IMG/VR virus record: IMGVR_UViG_3300044691_000274
Span: 39,538-103,537 of that record
Direction: 5' to 3' (one strand)
DNA from: a virus
Length of the DNA: 64,000 nucleotides
The number at the start of each line of letters is the position of its first letter. Within the stretch, counting starts at the first letter, position 1. Shown piece by piece: positions 39,035 to 44,590 of this stretch. Below the pieces are notes generated by a model. The model worked only from the letters and a program-made list of their open reading frames with translations. It did no database searches and had not been told where the DNA came from. The position numbers were made by a program, and so were the translations under genes.

Positions 39035-39065
39035 CCAACCATCAAGAGCCAACAGGAGGTTCGCC

Positions 39066-39227
39066 TTGAGGAATGACGCATACCACGTAGGACGCCGCTG
39101 CTGGATGCTGGGAATTGCCAGCTGCCCCCACGCTCGCGGCACACGCCGGCACCGGACCTGGTGGGCCGGATGGCAGGATGCCGATCGCTCGTTCAAGCTC
39201 GTGCAAACAACTGCACGGATCGCATGA
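39066..39227 (+). CDS. Ribosome modulation factor-like (Rmf/CrpP) protein
   Basis: 53 aa, TTG start 6 nt after AACAGGAGGTT. RNDAYHVGRRCWMLGIASCPH then RTWWAGWQDAD reproduces the RMF pattern (R-x-A-Y-x-x-G ... CP ... W-x-x-G-W). In Escherichia coli RMF dimerises ribosomes during stationary phase; in phages and plasmids the family also includes CrpP-like proteins. A role in adjusting host translation is inference. Its stop overlaps the next ATG. Confidence 0.75.
   Translation: MRNDAYHVGRRCWMLGIASCPHARGTRRHRTWWAGWQDADRSFKLVQTTARIA
39202..39215 (+). promoter_or_regulatory. TGCA box, TGCAAACAACTGCA
   Basis: Exact match in the last codons of the RMF-like gene, 8 nt before ATG 39224. Confidence 0.75.
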
Positions 39228-39529
39228 TGGCTGGCAGCAACCGGCGCAGCAGGCGCCATACCGTAGCCCGTGGGCATCTACAACCATCTAAAGAGGGTCT
39301 TGATCCGCGCCTGAACCCAACCTTCTTCATGGCTATCGAGGCTGCCGGTGAGAAGCGCGACAAGTGGCGCATGGGCATCCCCAGACTACCAGTCAAGTTG
39401 GCGGGCCTCCGCTGGATGGGTCAGGACCCAGTTGTGCAATTGTTTGCACGCGCCGAAGCCCCACAGGACGACGTCGAAGACGAGGAAGAAGAGGCACAAT
39501 CACTGGACGGCAGTGCAGCTAACTGCTAA
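39224..39529 (+). CDS. Unknown basic/acidic protein
   Basis: 101 aa, ATG 39224 (39227 possible). Basic N-terminus (SNRRSRRHTVARGH), middle GEKRDKWRMGIPRLP, acidic C-terminus (DDVEDEEEEAQ). No family recognised. Two box copies lie inside its 3' half. Confidence 0.55.
   Translation: MMAGSNRRSRRHTVARGHLQPSKEGLDPRLNPTFFMAIEAAGEKRDKWRMGIPRLPVKLAGLRWMGQDPVVQLFARAEAPQDDVEDEEEEAQSLDGSAANC
39435..39448 (+). promoter_or_regulatory. TGCA box, TGCAATTGTTTGCA
   Basis: Exact match inside the 39224 gene; the next start (39557) is 108 nt downstream. Confidence 0.7.
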
Positions 39530-39541
39530 AATCGGTTGTCA
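39514..39541 (+). promoter_or_regulatory. Near-perfect TGCA box plus -35-like TTGTCA
   Basis: TGCAGCTAACTGCT (39514-39527; last base off) with TTGTCA (39536-39541) after the same 8-nt gap, immediately upstream of ATG 39557. Confidence 0.55.
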
Positions 39542-39556
39542 ATCAGAGGGCACGTC

Positions 39557-39835
39557 ATGACCCCCAGGTGCAGAGAGATCATCGAAAGCGCGCAGTCCCC
39601 GATCCCATTCGACATGTGGTTGGAGATCGAGCGTAACGGCAAGCGTGCCTTCGAGGTCGGCCTGCGCCTGGTTGATTGTCCTTACACCGACAATATGGCC
39701 AAGCTCCAAGGGGAGGGCGGTCAAATGTACTCGCCCATCATCGTCTGGGCTTGGGGCTTCACCGACGCCGCGCAAGAGGACGACCTGGCGCGCAAGGCCG
39801 AGGGCGACGACAACGACAGACTCGTGAGGGTGTAA
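39557..39835 (+). CDS. Unknown small protein
   Basis: 92 aa from ATG 39557 after AGAGGGC. FDMWLEIERNGKRAFEVGLRLVD and IIVWAWGFTDAAQEDDLAR. No family recognised. Confidence 0.68.
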   Translation: MTPRCREIIESAQSPIPFDMWLEIERNGKRAFEVGLRLVDCPYTDNMAKLQGEGGQMYSPIIVWAWGFTDAAQEDDLARKAEGDDNDRLVRV

Positions 39836-39975
39836 TGGACTGGCAGGACATATGCATGAACGTCGCGATCGCAATTCTGGCCGTGCTCGGCCTGATCGTC
39901 ATAGGAGTCGAGGGCGCGGTCGAAATCCACAACGTCTACTATGTCTGCGGGGAGATCGAATGCCCCGGCCACTGA
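39835..39975 (+). CDS. 46-residue membrane peptide
   Basis: ATG overlaps the upstream TAA. One transmembrane helix (NVAIAILAVLGLIVIGVEG) then a Cys-containing tail VYYVCGEIECPGH, which may form a disulfide outside the cytoplasm. Confidence 0.6.
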   Translation: MDWQDICMNVAIAILAVLGLIVIGVEGAVEIHNVYYVCGEIECPGH

Positions 39976-39976
39976 C

Positions 39977-40201
39977 ATGATTATTCCCACAACCATGCTG
40001 CTCGCGCTCGGATACGACGACCTCGGCAACAACCTGAACCTGCTCTGCCGGGACGACCTCGAAGCGATCGAGGCCGGGCAATATCTGCGCGCGAGCGGCG
40101 AGATGGTCTGCAGGAAGTGCGGCTGCATCTATTACGACCATCCGAACGTCCAAGGCGCCCTGTGGCTTAGGCGCGCGTGTGAGGGGCTGGTCAAGCTATG
40201 A
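39977..40201 (+). CDS. Unknown small protein with CxxC
   Basis: 74 aa. EMVCRKCGCIYYDHPN suggests a partial zinc site; the N-terminal part is helical (LLALGYDDLGNNL). 4-nt overlap with the next gene. Confidence 0.65.
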   Translation: MIIPTTMLLALGYDDLGNNLNLLCRDDLEAIEAGQYLRASGEMVCRKCGCIYYDHPNVQGALWLRRACEGLVKL

Positions 40202-40662
40202 GGGTGCTCATCTCCGGGGGTCGGACGCTAGACCTCGCCAAGGTGCTCCAGTGGCTGGACACGAACCTCGCGATCCGCTGCGCCGGCCTGCCATCGTTCA
40301 TAATCGAAGGCGGGGCCACGGGCGCGGACCAAGGCGCTCGCATGTACCGCAACGCCCACCAGATCGCTGGGCAGACCTTCAACGCAGCCTGGGAGAACCT
40401 CACGCTGAAGCCCTGCGTCATCAAGTGGCGGGCTGACGGCTCGGCGTACAACGTCCTGGCCGGCTTCGCCCGCAATCAGCAGATGATCGACGAGGGCAAG
40501 CCCGAGGTCGCCGTGGTGTTCAAGGGGGGCAAGGGCACAGCCGACATGGTCAAGCGTCTCAAAAAAGCTGGGATCGAGATCATCGACGCGCGTGACGACC
40601 CGGCTAACCTCGCTGCAAATAACTGCACTCTCCACTGGACATTGCCCGGCGAAAAGCTATAA
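40198..40662 (+). CDS. YspA-like SLOG/DUF2493 protein
   Basis: 154 aa. RVLISGGRTLDL at the N-terminus, IIEGGATGADQGARMY, then GFARNQQMIDEGKPEVAVVFKGGKGTADMVKRLKKAGI: the SLOG/DUF2493 Rossmann fold that binds nucleotide-like ligands. Phages often carry it; it may act on NAD- or ADP-ribose-type molecules. A box lies in the last codons. Confidence 0.85.
   Translation: MRVLISGGRTLDLAKVLQWLDTNLAIRCAGLPSFIIEGGATGADQGARMYRNAHQIAGQTFNAAWENLTLKPCVIKWRADGSAYNVLAGFARNQQMIDEGKPEVAVVFKGGKGTADMVKRLKKAGIEIIDARDDPANLAANNCTLHWTLPGEKL
40614..40627 (+). promoter_or_regulatory. TGCA box, TGCAAATAACTGCA
   Basis: Exact match in the 3' end of the SLOG gene, 64 nt before the Arc-like regulator; a possible autoregulatory site. 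Confidence 0.75.
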
Positions 40663-40691
40663 CAGCGACATCGGGCAACACGAGGTTCCCA

Positions 40692-40904
40692 ATGAAAGAC
40701 GCTAGGTTAGCCGACAAGTTCATCGTTCGCTTGCCTGATGGCATGCGGGACGAAATCAAAGAGGCTTCTCTCAAGAACCGCCGCTCGATGAACTCCGAGA
40801 TCGTGGCTCGTTTGGGGTCGTTCGGCAGGGAAGACGCAACGCCCACGCTGGAGAAGCGACTCGAAACGGTAGAGCGCATGCTTGGCGTTGGAGTGGTTCA
40901 GTGA
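40692..40904 (+). CDS. Arc-type ribbon-helix-helix DNA-binding protein
   Basis: 70 aa. KFIVRLPDGMRDEIKEASLKNRRSMNSEIVARL (read in two parts: strand KFIVRLP, then helices) is the Arc/Mnt RHH pattern with the GxxxxN-type turn replaced by KNRRSMN. The C-terminal helix (TLEKRLETVERML) may mediate tetramerisation as in Mnt. RHH repressors bind short dyads, making this a candidate for the TGCA box. No partner toxin is adjacent. Confidence 0.85.
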   Translation: MKDARLADKFIVRLPDGMRDEIKEASLKNRRSMNSEIVARLGSFGREDATPTLEKRLETVERMLGVGVVQ

Positions 40905-41122
40905 GAGGCGTCGACTGGAAAGCGCTGGAAGCCACCAAGTGGAGCCCCTGGTGGCGCTGCCGCTTGCGCGTCTGGTTTCTCGGCCCCAAGTTCCCCGAGC
41001 GCCTCTGGCACATAAGAGAGTGCCGGGGCTGCTGGGATGGAGACGCTGTTTTCGAAGGCCCTGAAGGCCCAGGAGCAATCATGTGCTTCTGCCACAGATG
41101 CAAGGTCTGGTACTATGGCTAA
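40901..41122 (+). CDS. Small Trp/Cys-rich protein
   Basis: 73 aa, GTG start overlapping by 4 nt. WSPWWRCRLRVWFLG and the zinc-ribbon-like pairs CRGC ... CFCHRC. Unknown role. Confidence 0.62.
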   Translation: MRGVDWKALEATKWSPWWRCRLRVWFLGPKFPERLWHIRECRGCWDGDAVFEGPEGPGAIMCFCHRCKVWYYG

Positions 41123-41264
41123 ATTTTGGATTGCCGGCTGCTTGGTACTCGCGTTCACCGGCTTCTTCGTCGCGGGGACCTTCACCGGCATTGCGCTCGT
41201 CGAGTACGGGCCGTTCTGTTGGGACCAGCAGTGCAGCTATCTGCAATCGGGCGACGTCAAGTGA
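41115..41264 (+). CDS. 49-residue membrane/secreted peptide
   Basis: ATG 41115 inside the upstream gene end. Hydrophobic N-terminus (WIAGCLVLAFTGFFVAGTFTG) acts as anchor or signal; a short Cys-containing tail follows. A box spans its last codons. Confidence 0.6.
   Translation: MAKFWIAGCLVLAFTGFFVAGTFTGIALVEYGPFCWDQQCSYLQSGDVK
41232..41245 (+). promoter_or_regulatory. TGCA box, TGCAGCTATCTGCA
   Basis: Exact match in the end of the 41115 gene, 15 nt before GTG 41261. Confidence 0.72.
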
Positions 41265-41479
41265 CCAAGTACCAGGTCGCCTGCGTTTTCCTGCTCAGCA
41301 GTCTTGTCGTGCTGTCCACAAGCTGGTTGAGCTTCAGCGCTGGCTATCTGCATGGCCACATGGATGGACGCTTCGCAGGGCAGTACGACGCGAATGAAGC
41401 GCACGAGAAGATCGAGCTGGAGCTGAAGGCAGTCGGCATCTGCACGTGGGCCAGAACGACATGCGGGATCGACAAGTGA
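41261..41479 (+). CDS. Small single-span membrane protein
   Basis: 72 aa, GTG overlapping the upstream TGA. N-terminal transmembrane segment (VACVFLLSSLVVLSTSWLS), then a charged helix (EAHEKIELELKAV) and two cysteines near the end. Unknown. Confidence 0.62.
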   Translation: MTKYQVACVFLLSSLVVLSTSWLSFSAGYLHGHMDGRFAGQYDANEAHEKIELELKAVGICTWARTTCGIDK

Positions 41480-41679
41480 GCAAGCTAGGCATCCCGCAAC
41501 ACCACTCCCTCCTGTCCGTCGAAGAGATGGTCATGATGCACCGGCGGGGGCTGTCTACCCTGGTAATCGCCAAGCACGCCGGGCTGACACACCGCTACGT
41601 AGCCGGCCAGATCAGGGATAACTTCGAACGCATCAACGCCTTGGAGTGCAAGAACCAGACCGGCATAGGTTCGATGTAG
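41476..41679 (+). CDS. Small helix-turn-helix protein
   Basis: 67 aa from GTG 41476 (4-nt overlap). VEEMVMMHRRGLSTLVIAKHAGLTHRYVAGQI has the spacing of an HTH (helix, GLST turn, recognition helix). A possible regulator; no close family named. Confidence 0.62.
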   Translation: MSKLGIPQHHSLLSVEEMVMMHRRGLSTLVIAKHAGLTHRYVAGQIRDNFERINALECKNQTGIGSM

Positions 41680-41688
41680 TAACCACGG

Positions 41689-41740
41689 TGCAGTTGTTTG
41701 CATGAATACTAAGGAACTTGCGGCGGGCATGTGCTATAGT
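41689..41740 (+). promoter_or_regulatory. TGCA box and extended -10 promoter
   Basis: Box TGCAGTTGTTTGCA (41689-41702). Downstream lies TGTGCTATAGT with -10 TATAGT (41735-41740), but no acceptable -35 (AGGAAC) at the right distance. The box occupies the same place relative to the missing -35 as in the 8-nt class (9-nt gap here), which hints at activation. Confidence 0.6.
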
Positions 41741-41771
41741 TTGCTTATCGGGAAAACGGGAGGTTCTCCCC

Positions 41772-41948
41772 ATGCCATTTCATGATGACCCTGCGCACGA
41801 CGTGCTCGTAAACGACTTCACCTTGGCGAGCTGGCTGCAGGGCATCACCGCCGACCACGCGGGAACTCCAACGAAGCGGCCGGTGCGGCTGGCCGACATC
41901 CTCGCCGAATACGTCAAGCGCAAGCACGCGGGGATCGCACGCAAATGA
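41772..41948 (+). CDS. Unknown small protein
   Basis: 58 aa, ATG after GGGAGGTTCTCCCC (the ribosome site lies in a short palindrome, GGGAG/CTCCC, which could hide it). FTLASWLQGITADHAG and a basic end. Unknown. Confidence 0.62.
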   Translation: MPFHDDPAHDVLVNDFTLASWLQGITADHAGTPTKRPVRLADILAEYVKRKHAGIARK

Positions 41949-42145
41949 GCAAGACCCTCCTGACCAAGATGGTCGCGGTCGAATACGTGCCCGGCGAGCA
42001 AGTCATGCTCGACAAGGAGATCACCGGCTACGTGACGGAGGTCTGCATATTCACCCAGCGCATCCTTTACGAGGTCCGATGGATGCACAACGGGGACTCC
42101 CGCAAGGACTATTTCGACGGCTTCAGACTGAAGGCAGTTCCGTGA
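41945..42145 (+). CDS. Unknown small protein
   Basis: 66 aa, 4-nt overlap. VEYVPGEQVMLDKEITGYVTEVCIF ... VRWMHNGDSRKDYFDGFRLK: a small beta-barrel-like pattern. Unknown. Confidence 0.65.
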   Translation: MSKTLLTKMVAVEYVPGEQVMLDKEITGYVTEVCIFTQRILYEVRWMHNGDSRKDYFDGFRLKAVP

Positions 42146-42345
42146 AACTCACCCCAGATCAAGAACGCGCGCGCCAGCGTCAGCTGGACGAAGATCGCAC
42201 TCGACAGGCCGAGGCTGACGCCAGTGCTTTCGAGAACACGCGCAACGAGCATATCTATCAGCTCTCATGCATGGAGGACGTGACAGCGCCCCAGCAGCGC
42301 GCCGTAATCAACGCCCTACTCTTTCTCATGGAGAACCTGAAGTGA
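42142..42345 (+). CDS. Unknown small helical protein
   Basis: 67 aa, GTG start, 4-nt overlap. Charged helix DQERARQRQLDEDRTRQ then QQRAVINALLFLME. Unknown. Confidence 0.62.
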   Translation: MKLTPDQERARQRQLDEDRTRQAEADASAFENTRNEHIYQLSCMEDVTAPQQRAVINALLFLMENLK

Positions 42346-42710
42346 GTGACACCCACGAAGTCGACCGGCAGTGTCAGCTGCACGATTGCCAGCATCGGGC
42401 GCTGAGCGCTCGGATCGAGGAGCTGGAGCTGGAAGTCCAGGAGTCGGAACGCAAGCGCGCCGACCTGCTCAAGAACTCCAGCCGCTATATCGAGGGGCTC
42501 AAGGAAGAGAACGCCCGGCTCCTGCCGCTCGACGTCAAGTCCAAATTCGCCAAGGGCGACAAAGTGTCCAAGGTGAGCGAGGACAGCACGTTCCACGGAG
42601 TCGTGGTCGTCGCGTTCCGCAAGCTCTCGGGCAAGGTCCGCTACATCGTCGAGGACGACCGGGGCCTGCTCCTGATCCAGTCTGACAACTCGGTGGTCAA
42701 GACGCCATGA
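42342..42710 (+). CDS. Coiled-coil protein with small beta domain
   Basis: 122 aa, GTG 42342. Cys/His pairs near the N-terminus (CQLHDCQH), a coiled coil (IEELELEVQESERKRADLLK), then FAKGDKVSKVSEDSTFHGVVV ... VRYIVEDDRGLLLI, a KOW/SH3-like barrel. Unknown role. Confidence 0.66.
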   Translation: MSDTHEVDRQCQLHDCQHRALSARIEELELEVQESERKRADLLKNSSRYIEGLKEENARLLPLDVKSKFAKGDKVSKVSEDSTFHGVVVVAFRKLSGKVRYIVEDDRGLLLIQSDNSVVKTP

Positions 42711-42856
42711 CCGTCAAGGATTTGATCGCCGAGCTGCAGAAGCACGATCCGCTCGCTCGGGTGGAGGTCGACGTCCACGAAGCCGGCTTCATTACCAGCC
42801 ACGAGATCGAAGTCGTCCAGTACGAAAGCGGGGTCACGCTCCATGTCTACGCATAA
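42707..42856 (+). CDS. 49-residue protein
   Basis: ATG overlaps the upstream TGA; the end overlaps the next ATG by 14 nt. VKDLIAELQKHDPLARVEVDV resembles small phage proteins in which a helix is followed by a V-x-V-x-V strand. Unknown. Confidence 0.62.
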   Translation: MTVKDLIAELQKHDPLARVEVDVHEAGFITSHEIEVVQYESGVTLHVYA

Positions 42857-43190
42857 GCAGATCGCGGACGAGTTCGAGACCAAGCTCGCCAAGATGATGA
42901 AGGAAGCCGCCTCTGGCCACGGGGTCAACATGGCCTCGATCTGGTACACGTGGCTGCACCGCGAAGGGACCAAGATCATCGACGCGATGCGTCTTGCTGA
43001 GGAGCACGCCAAGCTGATCGAAGCCTTGACACCGAGCGCCGAGACGAAGGCCGAGTATATCGGGGAGTTCTCGTTCTACGGTCCTGAATACGTGGACGAC
43101 AAGGGCGAGCCCCGCGCCGACAAGATGCTTGTTCCGTGGAGCACAGTCAAAGTGCTCATGGCCGCGATCCGCAAGAGGGCAGAACGATGA
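42843..43190 (+). CDS. Unknown 115-residue protein
   Basis: Helical N-terminus (KQIADEFETKLAKMMKEAA), then a short beta region (YIGEFSFYGPEYVDD) and basic C-terminal helix. Overlaps the Tat-signal gene by 4 nt. Confidence 0.65.
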   Translation: MSTHKQIADEFETKLAKMMKEAASGHGVNMASIWYTWLHREGTKIIDAMRLAEEHAKLIEALTPSAETKAEYIGEFSFYGPEYVDDKGEPRADKMLVPWSTVKVLMAAIRKRAER

Positions 43191-43645
43191 TCCCCAAGCT
43201 GGGACGACGGGGCTTCCTGCGCGCGCTTGGCCTGGCGCCGGCCGCGATCGCCGTTGAGACCGCAGGCATCGGCCTGGGTGGTCGCGCTGTGCTTGGCTAT
43301 AGCAGCATCGCCTCGGCCGTGTGGGAGAACACCGGCGGCCCGATGAACAGCCCGACCAACTGCACCGAGATCGGTGGCATCTCACACGCCCAGAAGCTTG
43401 CCGCGTATCTCGCGACCCACGACCTGCCACAATATCTGGTCGACCGCATGCGCGCGCAGTCCCGGCAGAGCATCAATCGTTTTGATCCGGACCTGGCCGC
43501 CAATCGGTCGTTCAGCCTCTCGACCAAGATGCGGGTCCAGGCGGACCGTGATTTCGATCGCGCGGTGCTTAGCACGCGGGAGGTCGCCAATCGCAACGTG
43601 CTTTCTGAATTATTCTCTAAAGCAACTGGCTTCGGGTTGTGGTAG
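43187..43645 (+). CDS. Protein with a twin-arginine (Tat) signal peptide
   Basis: 152 aa from ATG 43187. The N-terminus GRRGFLRALGLAPAAIAVE has the RRxFL Tat consensus followed by an Ala-rich hydrophobic stretch. The mature part (TNCTEIGGISHAQKLAAYL, RQSINRFDPDLAANRSFSLS, then VLSTREVANRNVLSE) is helical without a known cofactor motif. Export in folded form through the host Tat pore is predicted. Tat substrates are rare in phages. It is the first of four exported-type genes in a row. Confidence 0.72.
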   Translation: MIPKLGRRGFLRALGLAPAAIAVETAGIGLGGRAVLGYSSIASAVWENTGGPMNSPTNCTEIGGISHAQKLAAYLATHDLPQYLVDRMRAQSRQSINRFDPDLAANRSFSLSTKMRVQADRDFDRAVLSTREVANRNVLSELFSKATGFGLW

Positions 43646-43650
43646 ACGTG

Positions 43651-43664
43651 TGCAGATAATTGCA
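43651..43664 (+). promoter_or_regulatory. TGCA box, TGCAGATAATTGCA
   Basis: Exact match 5 nt after the Tat-gene stop and 20 nt before GTG 43685; GGAAGG follows. Confidence 0.8.
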
Positions 43665-43684
43665 CTTGCCGGAAGGATTTGATC

Positions 43685-44080
43685 GTGAACAGGATAAGCT
43701 GGGTCGTTTACATTGTGTTCTGGATCACTCCTGCTATGGGAGGGGTGAGCGAGATCAACTGCCCATTGCCGGTGGCTCCGCTGGTGACGCATCATCCCTC
43801 GACCGGGGCCAAGCCCCACAAACACCGCAACCACGTCGCTAGGCTGCCGTGTCGTTGCGAGGACGGCGGGGGCGGAGGTGGTTACGACTCATCTGAAACC
43901 TATTACGGCGACGACCAGGGCGGCCCGATCCTCGGCGCCTCGGGTCAACCCGGCATCGGGGGCCTATGGGGAGACCACGGCGGCTGGGACCGAGTCGGCA
44001 AGACGATCAACGGCGTTCCAGAGATACCGACCTGGATGATGACCGGGCTCGGCATCGCCGGCATGCTGTTGCTGTTGTAG
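43685..44080 (+). CDS. Secreted Gly-rich protein with PEP-CTERM-like tail
   Basis: 131 aa from GTG 43685 (GGAAGG 8 nt upstream; TTG 43679 possible). Signal-like N-terminus (ISWVVYIVFWITPAMGG). Middle is His/Gly-rich with a five-Gly run. The C-terminus from residue 111, VPEIPTWMMTGLGIAGMLLLL, resembles a VPEP/PEP-CTERM signal (compare PEISTMLMMLMGF in the 12422 gene) but lacks the final Arg cluster. It may be a degenerate sorting signal or simply a membrane anchor. Confidence 0.6.
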   Translation: MNRISWVVYIVFWITPAMGGVSEINCPLPVAPLVTHHPSTGAKPHKHRNHVARLPCRCEDGGGGGGYDSSETYYGDDQGGPILGASGQPGIGGLWGDHGGWDRVGKTINGVPEIPTWMMTGLGIAGMLLLL

Positions 44081-44094
44081 TGCCATTAACTGCA
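44081..44094 (+). promoter_or_regulatory. Near-copy of TGCA box, TGCCATTAACTGCA
   Basis: One base off the consensus (position 4). Directly after the 43685 stop and 12 nt before ATG 44107. Confidence 0.6.
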
Positions 44095-44106
44095 TAGGAG
44101 AAAGCC

Positions 44107-44499
44107 ATGCGAAAGTTGTTCCTGTCCGCCACCCTGATGCTGCCGCTTCTGAGCTGCGGGGGCCACCCGGCCTACGCCTACCCGCTCAGCCCAGCGTTGC
44201 TCAAGCACTGCATGCCGTTGTCCGAGCGCGCCTCGGGCCTGGCGGCAGCCGCCGACATGGGCAAAGTCCTCCATTTCGATGGGGCGATCGCGCAGCGCTT
44301 CATCGACGCGATCAACGACCAGCTGCCGCTGTCCGACTGGACCGCAAGCCAGGTGGACGTGGTCATCAAGCAGGTCCCGGCAGACCAGCTCGCCGCCTAC
44401 GTCTTCCTGACCGACGACGCGAATATGTGCCTGATCGAGACCGCCAAGAAAGCGGACTGGGAGAAGCTCGCCGACAAGGTGTTCGGGTCGGGGACCTAG
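44107..44499 (+). CDS. Exported small protein or lipoprotein
   Basis: 130 aa. Signal sequence with a possible lipobox (LPLLSC, C at ~17) or a Sec cleavage after AYA (~25). Mature part FDGAIAQRFIDAINDQLPLSDWTASQVDVV and two cysteines. Unknown. In this exported block it probably acts in the periplasm. Confidence 0.65.
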   Translation: MRKLFLSATLMLPLLSCGGHPAYAYPLSPALLKHCMPLSERASGLAAAADMGKVLHFDGAIAQRFIDAINDQLPLSDWTASQVDVVIKQVPADQLAAYVFLTDDANMCLIETAKKADWEKLADKVFGSGT

Positions 44500-44524
44500 T
44501 CACGAGATTGTGATCGGCGTCGCG

Positions 44525-44562
44525 TGCAGCTAATTGCAATCGCCTGGTTGCTCTGTTACTAC
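44525..44562 (+). promoter_or_regulatory. TGCA box overlapping a promoter
   Basis: Box TGCAGCTAATTGCA (44525-44538). Its right end gives TTGCAA (44534-44539); 17 nt later TACTAC (44557-44562). Upstream of the beta-helix gene. Confidence 0.65.
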
Positions 44563-44590
44563 GGGGTCCTTAACTGAAGGGAACCCCCAA

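Noticed and set aside
40692-40904. Arc-like protein as antitoxin of a toxin-antitoxin pair
   Set aside because: Neither neighbour resembles a known toxin (the next gene is a Trp/Cys-rich small protein), so it is described as a regulator only.
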